Both the position numbers and the translations under genes were made by a program. A DNA stretch of 64,000 bases from Aquimarina sp. AU474 (GTDB lineage Bacteria; Bacteroidota; Bacteroidia; Flavobacteriales; Flavobacteriaceae). The notes beneath the pieces are model-generated. The model worked only from the letters and a program-made list of their open reading frames with translations, was not told the DNA's origin and ran no database searches. Below, piece after piece: positions 1 through 9,352 of this stretch (its first letter is position 1; each line of letters opens with the position of its first letter). The DNA lies in assembly GCF_900312815.1 (NCBI RefSeq), contig NZ_OMPE01000009.1, positions 434,001 through 498,000 on the forward strand, written 5' to 3'.

Positions 1-1
1 T

Positions 2-628
2 ACAATTTTATCCAAAGAGGATATGCTTCAATTGCAAAAATTGCTTACCAATACCGATATCATTTTATTAAGTGATGAAGTATATGAACATATAGTATTT
101 GATGACCAAGAACATCAAAGCATAGCTCGGTTTCCTGGCCTTATAGAACGATCGTTTATAACAGCTTCATTTGGCAAGACTTTTCATACTACGGGTTGGA
201 AAATGGGATATTGTATAGCACCAAAAGAATTGATGAGAGAATTTAGAAAAGTACACCAATTTAATGTGTTTTGCACCAGTCACCCTATGCAACATGCACT
301 TTCTGAATTTCTAAAAACACCAGATAACTATCTATCTTTACCTAATTTGTTTCAGCAAAAAAGAGATTTATTTTTATCATTAATTAAAGATTCAAAATTT
401 ATCTATACCCCTGCGGCAGGAACGTACTTTCAATTATTAAATTATACCAGAATCACTAATGAAAATGACATAACCTTTGCCGAAAAATTAACCAAAGAAC
501 ATAAAATTGCATCTATTCCCGTATCTGTTTTTAATTTAAATCAACAAGATGATAAGGTGTTACGCTTTTGTTTTGCCAAAACTGATGATACATTAAAGCG
601 AGCTGCAGAGGTTTTATGTAAGATTTAA
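2..628 (+). CDS. Class I/II PLP-dependent aminotransferase, C-terminal part (methionine aminotransferase-like)
   Basis: C-terminal part of a fold-type I aminotransferase; the reading frame is open to the left edge, so the gene starts outside the window. The segment SFGKTFHTTGWKMGY holds the PLP-binding lysine (SFGKT context) and the usual following GWKxGY signature; upstream LSDEVYEHIVFD supplies the Asp/Tyr pair that contacts the PLP ring. The pattern and the C-terminal small domain resemble the YbdL/kynurenine aminotransferase branch, which transaminates methionine and related residues. Exact substrate is inferred from this resemblance only. It converges on dinB with one base between the stop codons. 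Confidence 0.85.
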   Translation, partial: TILSKEDMLQLQKLLTNTDIILLSDEVYEHIVFDDQEHQSIARFPGLIERSFITASFGKTFHTTGWKMGYCIAPKELMREFRKVHQFNVFCTSHPMQHALSEFLKTPDNYLSLPNLFQQKRDLFLSLIKDSKFIYTPAAGTYFQLLNYTRITNENDITFAEKLTKEHKIASIPVSVFNLNQQDDKVLRFCFAKTDDTLKRAAEVLCKI

Positions 629-629
629 T

Positions 630-1736
630 TCAAAAATCAAATCGTAACTGTACAATCTCTACTTCTTCTTTTTCTTTCTGCTTTTTCTTGTCTTTACCCG
701 TATTCAAATTAGAAAGAGAGATGCCGAGTAAGCGTACAGAGTTTTTCATTGTATCTTGATACAATAATTCTTTTGCAGTTTCTAGCAAAATATCTGCATC
801 ACTTACAAAATAAGGAAGTGTCTTGCTTCGGGTTTGGAGACTAAAATCACTATATCTAATTTTTAAAGTAACCGTTCTGCCAGAAACCTTGTTATTCTTT
901 AAACGTTTTTGTAATTCTTCGGCAATACTTTCTAACCGTTCCAACATATAAATCTCTGAAGATATGTTATCACTAAAAGTACGTTCTGCTGCCAGTGATT
1001 TACGTTGGCGATTTGGTTTTACTTCGCTTAGATGAATTCCTCTTACAATTTGATAATAATGCTTTCCTGATTTGCCAAAGTTTTGCGTTAAAAACTCTTC
1101 TGATTTCGATTTCAAATCTTTACCCGTATAAATACCCATCTGGTACATCTTTGCCCGAGTTACCTTTCCTACGCCATAAAACTTTTTAACATCCAAATCT
1201 TCAAGAAACTCAACTACCTCTTCTGGGTTTACTGTTTTTTGCCCATTAGGTTTATTATAATCACTTGCCACTTTTGCAACAAACTTATTGATCGATATCC
1301 CTGCCGAAGCTGTCAAACCGACCTCTTCAAAAATTTGTTGTCTGATCTCCTTAGCAATTAATGTGGCACTAGGGTTTCCCTTTTTATTCTCGGTTACATC
1401 GAGATACGCCTCATCCAAAGACAAAGGTTCTACCAAATCGGTATAATCAAAAAAGATTTTCCTGATTTGATCCGAAATCTCTTTATATCGATCAAATCTA
1501 GGTCGAACAAAAATAAGATCTGAACATAGTTTTCTAGCTTTAAAACCAGGCATTGCAGATCGCACACCAAAAACCCTTGCTTCGTAACTTGCAGCACTTA
1601 CCACACCTCGTTTTCCGCCTCCGCCAACAGCCAAAGGCTTTCCTCTAAGATCCGGGTTATCCATTTGTTCGACTGATGCATAAAATGCATCCATATCCAC
1701 ATGTATAATTTTTCTTTGTGCTACCTCCTCTTCCAC
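630..1736 (-). CDS. dinB: DNA polymerase IV (Y-family translesion polymerase)
   Basis: Error-prone Y-family polymerase that bypasses DNA lesions. The first catalytic block DMDAFYASVE is at residues 14-23 and the second, SLDEAYLDVT, has D108 and E109, so all three acidic metal ligands are present. The length (368 aa) is normal for DinB. The C-terminus ends in QLRFDF, which resembles the beta-clamp-binding peptide usual in Pol IV. The start used here is GTG at 1736. A -7-like TATTTTTG lies at 1741-1748, so the transcript would begin nearly at that codon; translation may start slightly further in, after the AGGAGG at the 5' end. No lexA-type operator was identified. Confidence 0.93.
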   Translation of the reverse strand: MEEEVAQRKIIHVDMDAFYASVEQMDNPDLRGKPLAVGGGGKRGVVSAASYEARVFGVRSAMPGFKARKLCSDLIFVRPRFDRYKEISDQIRKIFFDYTDLVEPLSLDEAYLDVTENKKGNPSATLIAKEIRQQIFEEVGLTASAGISINKFVAKVASDYNKPNGQKTVNPEEVVEFLEDLDVKKFYGVGKVTRAKMYQMGIYTGKDLKSKSEEFLTQNFGKSGKHYYQIVRGIHLSEVKPNRQRKSLAAERTFSDNISSEIYMLERLESIAEELQKRLKNNKVSGRTVTLKIRYSDFSLQTRSKTLPYFVSDADILLETAKELLYQDTMKNSVRLLGISLSNLNTGKDKKKQKEKEEVEIVQLRFDF

Positions 1737-1740
1737 ATTA

Positions 1741-1748
1741 CAAAAATA
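1741..1748 (-). promoter_or_regulatory. Putative Bacteroidota -7 element upstream of dinB
   Basis: On the minus strand the octamer reads TATTTTTG, matching TAnnTTTG. It lies 5 bases from the annotated GTG start, implying a very short leader. No convincing TTTG -33 element is seen at the expected spacing, so confidence is low. Confidence 0.35.
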
Positions 1749-1853
1749 ATGATATTCTCGATCTAAATTATAATATCTTTATAGTAGCGTAAGAGTTCTT
1801 GTTTATCGTTGATAAAAAACTCATTTGGATAAAGATCAAAAAAGTAACTTTTC

Positions 1854-2516
1854 ATGAAAACAGCTATTATCATTGGAGCTACGGGATTAACAGGGTCAAT
1901 TTTATTACAACAGTTGATTCTTGATGATCAATATCTTAAGATCAAACTTTTTTCTCGTAAAAGTGCCAATGTTATTCATCCCAAAGTCGAAGAACACATC
2001 ATAGATATGTTTCAACTTCATGATATAGCAGCAAATTTTACAGCCGATCAAGTATTTTGCTGTATAGGAACTACTGCCGCCAAAACTCCTAACAAAGAAA
2101 TATATCACCAAATTGACTATGGTATCCCTGTAACTACTGCAAAACTTTGTGAAAAGAACAATATCAAAACCTTAATCGTGATATCAGCCCTTGGCGCTAA
2201 TTCAAAAAGTAATGTGTTCTATAATCGTACCAAAGGGGAAATGGAAGAACGTGTTTTAAAATTACACATTCCTAAAACACACATTCTACAACCATCCTTA
2301 ATAGGCGGGCACAGAATTGAAAAACGACCAAGCGAATTTTTCTTCAAACAATTAATGAAAGTTTTTAATCCCTTACTTATTGGTTTTCTAAAAAAATATC
2401 GCATGATTCATCCTGAAACGATCGTTTCGGCAATGATTTGGTTAGCCAACCATGATTTTGATCAAAAGAGAATTGTATCTGATGAGATTATGAAAATCTC
2501 TAGAAAGAATGTTTAA
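1854..2516 (+). CDS. NAD(P)-binding Rossmann protein (HTATIP2/atypical SDR-like)
   Basis: Small single-domain Rossmann protein of 220 aa. The nucleotide-binding loop GATGLTG is at residues 8-14, and the fold pattern (VISALGANSKS followed by FYNRTKGEMEE) matches the atypical SDR family that includes human HTATIP2/TIP30 and bacterial oxidoreductases called NAD(P)H-binding proteins. The YNRTKGEME segment corresponds to the YxxxK region of extended SDRs. Substrate unknown. It is divergent from dinB and 27 bases upstream of a membrane protein gene on the same strand. Confidence 0.8.
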   Translation: MKTAIIIGATGLTGSILLQQLILDDQYLKIKLFSRKSANVIHPKVEEHIIDMFQLHDIAANFTADQVFCCIGTTAAKTPNKEIYHQIDYGIPVTTAKLCEKNNIKTLIVISALGANSKSNVFYNRTKGEMEERVLKLHIPKTHILQPSLIGGHRIEKRPSEFFFKQLMKVFNPLLIGFLKKYRMIHPETIVSAMIWLANHDFDQKRIVSDEIMKISRKNV

Positions 2517-2543
2517 AAAAATGACCATGTAAACTCAAAGAAT

Positions 2544-3065
2544 ATGGATTATGTATTAAGCACTAAGCTCAAACACTTAGAAATACTTCAGGACAGAATG
2601 AAATTTGTATCTAGCGAATCTAATTCCTATGCTAACAAATATTTATTAGGTGGTACAATTACTGTAATAGCACTCTTAAATATGGATTTGGTCATGGCAA
2701 AAAGGATCATTTCGAACTCTCCCGTTTTCAATTTAATTTTTCTACTTCTGGTTATTGTAATCGCAGTGCTTTACTTTTATATCGTAGCAAAGCACATTGA
2801 AAGATTTAACCAGGCATATCGTAAAACCAAATATAAATATGAAATCTTATTGTATGATTTACTTGAGAAGGATCATGAGATTATTAACAAATTTGAAACC
2901 GATTTATTCGAAAAATTTAAGAAAAAGAAAGAGTTTACCTTTGAAGATTTACGAAAACATCATCTTTTGAAATATAAAAAAATAAGCTGGAAAGGAATTA
3001 TGAGTCTTCCTTTACTCATTGTTTTATTGACATTGGTGATAAAAATATTTTATATTATAACTTGA
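2544..3065 (+). CDS. Hypothetical membrane protein, 173 aa
   Basis: No family recognised. The protein has three likely membrane helices: a hydrophobic stretch near residues 34-50, a second near 60-82 (FNLIFLLLVIVIAVLYFYI) and a third at the C-terminus (IMSLPLLIVLLTLVIKIFY). Between the second and third lies a charged, lysine/glutamate-rich cytoplasmic-looking segment of about 65 residues that probably forms a coiled coil. It sits between the Rossmann gene and the CYTH gene on the same strand with 12 bases to the latter, so co-transcription is likely. Confidence 0.7.
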   Translation: MDYVLSTKLKHLEILQDRMKFVSSESNSYANKYLLGGTITVIALLNMDLVMAKRIISNSPVFNLIFLLLVIVIAVLYFYIVAKHIERFNQAYRKTKYKYEILLYDLLEKDHEIINKFETDLFEKFKKKKEFTFEDLRKHHLLKYKKISWKGIMSLPLLIVLLTLVIKIFYIIT

Positions 3066-3077
3066 ATTAAAAACCTA

Positions 3078-3536
3078 ATGATAGAAATAGAACGTAAATT
3101 TCTGGTGACTTCTGAATCTTTTAAAAATAATGCACAACGTAGCTATCGTATAATGCAAGGATATTTAAACACCGACCCTGAAAGAACTGTTAGAGTGCGC
3201 ATAAAAGGGGATCAAGGCTTTATTACCATTAAAGGGAAAGGAAATGCGTCGGGCATGTCTAGATTCGAGTGGGAAAAAGAAATAGCTGTTATAGAAGCTG
3301 AAGAATTAATGCCGTTATGTGAAAAAGGAGTTATCAAAAAAATACGTTATGAAATTAAGTCCGGAAATCACATTATCGAAGTAGATGAGTTCTTGGGTAA
3401 ACTTAAAGGTTTGTTACTTGCAGAAATAGAATTAAATCATGAAAATGACGTTTTTAATACCCCAAATTGGCTAGGAAAAGAAGTAACAGGTGATCCACAA
3501 TACTATAATTCTCAGTTATCCACAAAATGTATTTAA
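3078..3536 (+). CDS. CYTH domain protein (triphosphate tunnel metalloenzyme)
   Basis: Member of the CYTH/TTM superfamily, whose beta-tunnel binds triphosphate substrates and divalent metal. The hallmark EIERKF is at residues 3-8, followed by basic and acidic pairs expected to line the tunnel (RVRIKGD, FITIKGKG, RFEWEKEI, EVDEF, AEIELN). At 152 aa it is a single-domain form like the bacterial CYTH proteins of the NE1496/TTM group, several of which hydrolyse inorganic tripolyphosphate. The actual substrate cannot be read from sequence. Confidence 0.9.
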   Translation: MIEIERKFLVTSESFKNNAQRSYRIMQGYLNTDPERTVRVRIKGDQGFITIKGKGNASGMSRFEWEKEIAVIEAEELMPLCEKGVIKKIRYEIKSGNHIIEVDEFLGKLKGLLLAEIELNHENDVFNTPNWLGKEVTGDPQYYNSQLSTKCI

Positions 3537-3652
3537 TCGATAAAATTTGCATTTTATAGATTATTTTTATACTTTTCATTTGATTATCTTAAAATTTTAA
3601 CAAAATAATTGTGTTTTAACCAACAATAAATAATCAAATAGCGTATGATATT

Positions 3653-4558
3653 ATGACTACAATCAAAAGCCCAAAAATTTTAACTGGACTACTATGTATA
3701 GTGTCCATTTTTTCATTATCAGCCCAAACGGTTCTTAATGGTTTTTTTCCAAAACAAAATGATCTAACCATCGCTTCTTCGTATTCATTTAAAAGTTATG
3801 ACAACTTCTATATGGGTGAATCTTTAACTGAAAGCAATCCCATGGGAATGGGTGAAATTTCGTCATCGATTTTTAGTCTTTATGGCGAATATGGAGTTTC
3901 AAACTGGTTATCAACTACAGTAACTATACCTTATGTATCTACAAGTAATGAAGGCGGAATAGCCGACCCTATTATAGGAGAAAGTGAAGTTGAAGGTGTT
4001 CAAGATTTAAGTCTTTTCTTAAAAGCTAAAATACTTGAGAAAAAATTTGAAAATGCCTCTAAACTATCATTTGGAGGAGCAACGGGTATAACGTTACCTA
4101 TTGGAAGCTATGAAGCAGCAGGAATTCTTTCTATAGGAAATGGAGCTACTGCTTATGATGGTTGTGGATTTTTACAATACACCACGGCGTCTAACATATT
4201 TATAGAACTGCAAGCGGCCTATAGTTTACGAAATAGTTCAGATTTTGAAGTGCCAAATGCCACGATGTATAGTGCCAAATTAGGATATTACAACAAATGG
4301 TTTTATGCACATGCAAAGGTGGGCGTGCAAAACTCTTTAAGTGGTTTTGATATTGGTTCTCAAGAATTTATTGCAGCGGGGGGAGCCGGAGCTTTACCAG
4401 AAACCGAAGTTGATTTTGCAAATCTATACCTAGATCTATATGTTCCTGTTTATAAAAATAATTTTGGGATTTCATCAGGATACGCCGTAAATATGGAAGG
4501 TAGAAATTATGATAGAGCCTCATCCTTTTCTTTAGGATTAGTATATAAAACAAACTAA
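3653..4558 (+). CDS. Secreted beta-barrel outer membrane protein (transporter-like)
   Basis: The N-terminus carries a signal peptide ending near FSLSAQ (cleavage around residue 25). The mature part is made of alternating aromatic and small residues in amphipathic beta strands (YSFKSYDNFYMG, TVTIPYVSTS, KLGYYNKWFYAHAKVG), and it ends with a strand finishing in VYKTN, all typical of a medium-size outer membrane barrel. I recognise no specific function; it resembles proteins annotated only as transporter or porin-like. It stands alone with a hairpin terminator just after the stop. Confidence 0.72.
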   Translation: MTTIKSPKILTGLLCIVSIFSLSAQTVLNGFFPKQNDLTIASSYSFKSYDNFYMGESLTESNPMGMGEISSSIFSLYGEYGVSNWLSTTVTIPYVSTSNEGGIADPIIGESEVEGVQDLSLFLKAKILEKKFENASKLSFGGATGITLPIGSYEAAGILSIGNGATAYDGCGFLQYTTASNIFIELQAAYSLRNSSDFEVPNATMYSAKLGYYNKWFYAHAKVGVQNSLSGFDIGSQEFIAAGGAGALPETEVDFANLYLDLYVPVYKNNFGISSGYAVNMEGRNYDRASSFSLGLVYKTN

Positions 4559-4585
4559 GTTCTTTTAATACTTAAAACAATTCAT

Positions 4586-4616
4586 AACACCATTAAATAT
4601 AACATTTGATGGTGTT
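4586..4616 (+). terminator. Rho-independent terminator after the outer membrane protein gene
   Basis: Arms at 4586-4598 and 4604-4616 form a 13-bp stem (AACACCAT pairs with ATGGTGTT, then A/T pairs with one T-G) and are followed by a T-rich tract. It lies between convergent genes and may serve both, although the T tract is better for the plus strand. Confidence 0.75.
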
Positions 4617-4621
4617 TTATT

Positions 4622-6043
4622 TTAAAAATATCTCAAAGTCCAATCAATTAACTTTTGTTTAAAGTTAGTATACGGTGGCGTCATAAACTCAATAGCACTC
4701 GGTAATTTTTGTTTAAACATAGCCCTTTCATTGGTAAACTCGATAAAACCATAATGCCCTCTAGATTTTCCGATACCACTATTATTTATCCCTCCAAAAG
4801 GTAAATTTGGATTTCCCACGTGTACAGCAGACATATTAACGCAAGTACCTCCTGCACTTGTGTTTTCTATAAAAAATCGTGTATTTTTCTTGCTGCGACT
4901 ATAAATATATAATGCCAATGGTTTTTCTTTGGTATTAATGATATCTAAAACCTCTTGTTTATCTCTATAAGTAATTATCGGGAATATAGGACCAAAAATT
5001 TCTTGTTTCATTAGATCCGAGTTCATCGAGACCTCATCAACCAATGTTGGAGAGATGTAATTTTCTTTTTCATTCAAAACACCTCCATAAATTACCTTAG
5101 CTCCTTCTTGTACAGCATTCTGTAAATACCCTTCTAATCTTTTAAAATGTTTAGCATTAATGATCCTAAGATAATCTGGCGAATCCATAGCACTTTCTCC
5201 ATAATGTCTTTTAATCTGATGAATCAAACCTTCGATAAACTCATCCTTTTTGCTCTCATGTACAATCGCATAATCCGGTGCAATACAAATCTGTCCAGCA
5301 TTCACAAATTTTGCCCAGGCAACTCTTGTAGTAACACTAGATATATTTGCTGTTTCATCAACAATAGTGGGTGACTTACCCCCAAGTTCTAGAGTAACGC
5401 TACATAAATGCTTAGCCGCCGCGGTCATAACAATTTTGCCAATTTCTGGAGCTCCGGTAAAGAAAATATGATTAAATTTCATCTTTAATAATGCGCTGGC
5501 AACCTCAACCCCACCTTCTACCATCGCAATTTCATTTTCTACAAATGTTTTAGATATAATTTGTTTCATTACATCTACTGTACAAGAGGTATATTCTGAT
5601 GGTTTAAGGATCACAGTATTTCCGGATGCAATAGCTGAAACCAATGGAGCAAATAGAAGTTGCATGGGATAGTTCCAGGGGGCAATGATTAGACACATCC
5701 CTTTGGGTTCGTATCTGATCCAAGAAGAAGAACCTATCATTGCAATTGGGCTTTTGACCCGATTAGGTCGCATCCAATTTTTAAGATGTTTTATTGCGAA
5801 TCTAATCTCAGACACAACAGGGTATATCTCTGTAAGGTCGACTTCTGCAGATGGTTTATGATAATCTTTCCACATGGCCCCTTGAAGTTCTTTTCGAAAT
5901 TGAAAAATCACTTTTTGAAATTTTTTCAATTTTGCTATTCGTTCTGACGTATTAGTTTTCCCTACCTGTCTAAAATGTATTTGTTGACTGGCATAAATAT
6001 CTTTTATCTCAAATATTGACGTAGCATTAAATTCAGAGACCAT
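4622..6043 (-). CDS. Aldehyde dehydrogenase, class 3-like (fatty/terpenoid aldehyde oxidation)
   Basis: NAD(P)-dependent oxidation of an aldehyde to a carboxylate. The general base is Glu219 in LELGGKSP and the nucleophile is Cys253 in NAGQICIAPD; their spacing of 34 residues and the length (473 aa) fit the ALDH3 class, which lacks the N-terminal extension of classical ALDHs. The C-terminal region (TPPYTNFKQKLIDWTLRYF) is hydrophobic and amphipathic, as in membrane-associated fatty-aldehyde dehydrogenases. It is the last gene of the catabolic operon, 19 bases after the ACAD-SCP2 gene. An inferred role is to convert an aldehyde to the acid that the operon's ligase activates. Confidence 0.88.
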   Translation of the reverse strand: MVSEFNATSIFEIKDIYASQQIHFRQVGKTNTSERIAKLKKFQKVIFQFRKELQGAMWKDYHKPSAEVDLTEIYPVVSEIRFAIKHLKNWMRPNRVKSPIAMIGSSSWIRYEPKGMCLIIAPWNYPMQLLFAPLVSAIASGNTVILKPSEYTSCTVDVMKQIISKTFVENEIAMVEGGVEVASALLKMKFNHIFFTGAPEIGKIVMTAAAKHLCSVTLELGGKSPTIVDETANISSVTTRVAWAKFVNAGQICIAPDYAIVHESKKDEFIEGLIHQIKRHYGESAMDSPDYLRIINAKHFKRLEGYLQNAVQEGAKVIYGGVLNEKENYISPTLVDEVSMNSDLMKQEIFGPIFPIITYRDKQEVLDIINTKEKPLALYIYSRSKKNTRFFIENTSAGGTCVNMSAVHVGNPNLPFGGINNSGIGKSRGHYGFIEFTNERAMFKQKLPSAIEFMTPPYTNFKQKLIDWTLRYF

Positions 6044-6062
6044 AATTTTAAAGATAGAATGA

Positions 6063-7559
6063 CTAAGAAAACAAGGTTTGTAGTTTCATTGCCACGCCCA
6101 TATCTCCTTTAATTTTTATTTTCCCACCCATTACTGCAGCCATAGGGTTTAAATCTCCTTTGATCAACGACATAAAATCATCAAATCCTATATCTACCTG
6201 GCAATCTGCAGCTTTATCATCAACAGATACCATATTTTTATCTCCTGTACCATCGATATACAATTGTTCATCTCCAAAATTAAATTTTAAAGTATTATTT
6301 AGACTATCTGCTTTTCCTGCTCTTTCTTGAATTGTTTGCAGGATGTTATCCACATTACTCATATCATTAGTTTTATTATTATTCAAATTATTTTTTTCTG
6401 CTTGTTTGTAAGAGATATCATCAATAACCATTTTGGCTATGATTTCTCTCATAATCTCTGAAGTCCCACCGCCAATAGTTCCGATCCGGCTATCTCTAAA
6501 CATCCTCGCGATTTTAAAATCTTCCATATAACCATATCCTCCAAAAGATTGAAGGCACTGCGTCATTGTTTTGTCTGATAGTTCTGTCGCTAAAAGCTTA
6601 GCCATAGAACATTCTTTTACGGCATATTTATCATCATTATTTAATCGTGAACAATGTAACACAAATTGCTTGCAGGACTCTATCTCTGAGGCCAATTGGG
6701 CCATTCGATGCCTCAACACCTGAAACTTATTTATCGGTCTTCCAAAAGCGGATCTATCTGCCATATATTGCAGCGTATATTCCATCGCAGCCTCACAAGC
6801 TCCATATCCCATTATAGCACCAACAAGTCTTTCTACTTGCAATCCTCCCATTAAATAATAAAACCCTTGTCCTTCTTTACCAATAAGATTTTCTTTGGGC
6901 ACTTTTACATTATCAAAAGCGAGTTCTGCTGTATCTGAAGCATGCCATCCTAGCTTTCTTAATTTCGTTCGGCTCACTCCTTCATTATCCAAATCTACTA
7001 TCAACAAACTTACACCATCAGGACCTGCCTTTGGATCAGTCTTCACTACACACACCACAAAATCTCCATATACCGCATTAGTAATAAATGTTTTAGATCC
7101 ATTAACAAGATAATGATCACCACTAAGCATTGCAGTAGTTTTTATATTAGCAACATCCGATCCGGCGGTAGGTTCCGAAATTCCGATACAACTTATAGTT
7201 TTACCAGAAATAATTCCTGGTAGGTATTTTTCTTTGAGTTTTTGAGAACCATATTTTAAAATATAAGGGCCCGACATATACTGAACTACCGCTTGTGTAA
7301 TGGCAAATCCGCCCGAAAATACTTTCGCAATTTCTTCACAAAAAATAACATCATAAAAGAAATCAAGATGAGCACCCCCAAATTCTTCGGGGTACGAAAG
7401 ACCAAGAAACCCCATATCCCCCATTTTTTCCCAAACATCTCTAGGTATGCGTTGATCTTCTTCCCATTTATCAATATTTGGTATCACTTCCTTTTGTAAA
7501 AAAGCTTTCAAGCTTTCTCTAAACAACTCATGTCCTTCATCAAAATAATAGCTATTCAT
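6063..7559 (-). CDS. Acyl-CoA dehydrogenase fused to a C-terminal SCP2 sterol-carrier domain
   Basis: Flavin-dependent alpha,beta-desaturation of an acyl-CoA. Residues 1-380 are a complete ACAD (CIGISEPTAGSDV, FGRPINKFQ, QSFGGYGYMEDF). At the place where MCAD has its catalytic Glu, this protein has GGGTSEI; Glu243 in VERLVGA lies where isovaleryl-CoA and long-chain dehydrogenases carry their base, suggesting a branched or long acyl substrate. After an Asn-rich linker (about 388-400) comes an SCP2 domain of about 95 residues, ending in the usual GGKIKIKGDMGVAMKLQTL. SCP2 folds bind lipids or acyl-CoA; the fusion suggests substrate presentation. It lies 11 bases after the other ACAD gene. Confidence 0.9.
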   Translation of the reverse strand: MNSYYFDEGHELFRESLKAFLQKEVIPNIDKWEEDQRIPRDVWEKMGDMGFLGLSYPEEFGGAHLDFFYDVIFCEEIAKVFSGGFAITQAVVQYMSGPYILKYGSQKLKEKYLPGIISGKTISCIGISEPTAGSDVANIKTTAMLSGDHYLVNGSKTFITNAVYGDFVVCVVKTDPKAGPDGVSLLIVDLDNEGVSRTKLRKLGWHASDTAELAFDNVKVPKENLIGKEGQGFYYLMGGLQVERLVGAIMGYGACEAAMEYTLQYMADRSAFGRPINKFQVLRHRMAQLASEIESCKQFVLHCSRLNNDDKYAVKECSMAKLLATELSDKTMTQCLQSFGGYGYMEDFKIARMFRDSRIGTIGGGTSEIMREIIAKMVIDDISYKQAEKNNLNNNKTNDMSNVDNILQTIQERAGKADSLNNTLKFNFGDEQLYIDGTGDKNMVSVDDKAADCQVDIGFDDFMSLIKGDLNPMAAVMGGKIKIKGDMGVAMKLQTLFS

Positions 7560-7570
7560 GATATATATTT

Positions 7571-9349
7571 TTAAATGTTGTATCGATTTTCTTGAATAAA
7601 ATGTGCTGCAACAATCCTCCTGTCAGCAATGATATTGCGTACCGGCAATTGTAATAATCTAGAAATAGCTTTAAGGTTCATTAGCGCCATATCACCCTCA
7701 GAAGTAGTAAAAATCACTTCTTTAACAGTAGTTTTAATAATCTCTGCAGATGTATTCATTAACGAATAACATATCGCCTCTTTTACAGTATAATTTTTAC
7801 TTTTATTTTTTAAAGTTCTTAGAAGGGCAGCCTCTAGAATATAGACTTGCGTAATCATATCAGATAATCGCGATAATACCTCTTGTTCTTGTTGTATTTC
7901 TTGTTGAAACTTTTGTACGGCTTGACCGCTGGTAAGAATTACGGCCTTTTTACAATTCTTCAAAAAATCGAGAGTAAAATTCTCAAAAGATCCACTACCA
8001 TTTGCTGGTTGTAATTTATCGGCCTGCAAGTCCTGAAAAGCTTCTATCGCAGCTTGGATTAAAGGCAACTTTCCTTTTAAAGCATATTTTAATATTGTTC
8101 CCGGAATCACTAAACGATTAATCTCATTGGTTCCTTCATAAATTCTGTTTCCTCTAATGTTACGATAATGCATAGAAATTTCACTTTCTCCAGAAAACCC
8201 CATCCCACCATGAATTTGTAGTGCTTCATCAACCACAAACTGCTCTACCTCTGATCCATACACTTTAATTATGGAACATTCGGCAGCGAATTCTTGTGCA
8301 ACTTTTTGTTTAGCTTTTAATGGATGTATACCCTCTACGATATAGTGATCATATAAGATGTCCATATCTCCAGCCAACTTATTCCATCCGGATTCTAAAG
8401 CATAAATACGTATTGCCATTTTTGCTATTTTCTCTTGTATAGCCCCAAAAGAAGCAATCGACTTCTTAAATTGAATTCTTTGGTTGGCATATTGCACTCC
8501 TAATCCAAAAGCTCGCTTGGATATTGCCGACCCAGCAATACCAATCATTAATCTACCCATATTAAGGGCGTTCATTGCAATTTTAAACCCTTTATTTCTT
8601 TCTCCTAAAAGATTCTCTACAGGTACTTTTACGTTTTCAAAAAATACCTGTCGCGTAGATGATCCATGGATTCCTAGTTTATTTTCTTCTACACCAAGTT
8701 TTACACCCCATTCTTTTTCAACAATTAGGCAAGACAAATTTTCATCACCTTCAATTTTACAGAAAACAGAAAAAATATCGGCAAAACCGGCATTAGTAAT
8801 CCACATTTTTTGGCCATTAAGGATGTAGTATTTTCCATCTTCACTCAATGTTGCTTTCGTTTTTCCCGAATTAGCATCTGACCCTGCGCTAGGTTCGGTT
8901 AAACAGTAAGAACATTTTAGTTTTCCATTAAGGATCCCTTCCAAATATTTCTGTTTCTGCGCATCGGTACCATAAAACAAAATTGTATTTACTCCCAGAC
9001 CTCTTTGAACACCTAGAGTTTGGGAAAAAGAAAAACTATCCGACATAATCTCTGACGCCGCAAGATCCGTTTTAATATCACATCCCATACCACCAATACT
9101 TTCTGGAGCTGAGATTGCTAAAAAACCTAAAGCCCCTAATTTCTCAAGTTTTTCTGGGGCTATTTTTGTTCCTTCTTTACTATCAAAAATTTCTTTTAAA
9201 GGCTCTATTTCTTTATTAATAAAATCTCTAATTGCATCCCGAAGCATCATATGTTCTTCGGTATAATCTTCGGGAGTGAAAACCGTACTTGGCGCATTGG
9301 TCTGGATCAAAAACTCACCCCCTTTTATCATCGTTAGTTCTGATTTCAT
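7571..9349 (-). CDS. Acyl-CoA dehydrogenase with C-terminal extension (VLCAD/ACAD9-like)
   Basis: Acyl-CoA dehydrogenase of 592 aa, longer than the 380-aa core because of a helical C-terminal domain (about residues 430-592) like that of VLCAD-type enzymes. Core motifs are CYCLTEPSAGSDANS and NRIYEGTNEINR; Glu405 in YEGTNEI is the MCAD/VLCAD-type base, so its base position differs from that of the downstream ACAD-SCP2 protein. The two enzymes probably act on different intermediates of the same pathway. It starts 3 bases after the upstream SDR gene. Confidence 0.9.
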   Translation of the reverse strand: MKSELTMIKGGEFLIQTNAPSTVFTPEDYTEEHMMLRDAIRDFINKEIEPLKEIFDSKEGTKIAPEKLEKLGALGFLAISAPESIGGMGCDIKTDLAASEIMSDSFSFSQTLGVQRGLGVNTILFYGTDAQKQKYLEGILNGKLKCSYCLTEPSAGSDANSGKTKATLSEDGKYYILNGQKMWITNAGFADIFSVFCKIEGDENLSCLIVEKEWGVKLGVEENKLGIHGSSTRQVFFENVKVPVENLLGERNKGFKIAMNALNMGRLMIGIAGSAISKRAFGLGVQYANQRIQFKKSIASFGAIQEKIAKMAIRIYALESGWNKLAGDMDILYDHYIVEGIHPLKAKQKVAQEFAAECSIIKVYGSEVEQFVVDEALQIHGGMGFSGESEISMHYRNIRGNRIYEGTNEINRLVIPGTILKYALKGKLPLIQAAIEAFQDLQADKLQPANGSGSFENFTLDFLKNCKKAVILTSGQAVQKFQQEIQQEQEVLSRLSDMITQVYILEAALLRTLKNKSKNYTVKEAICYSLMNTSAEIIKTTVKEVIFTTSEGDMALMNLKAISRLLQLPVRNIIADRRIVAAHFIQENRYNI

Positions 9350-9352
9350 ATC

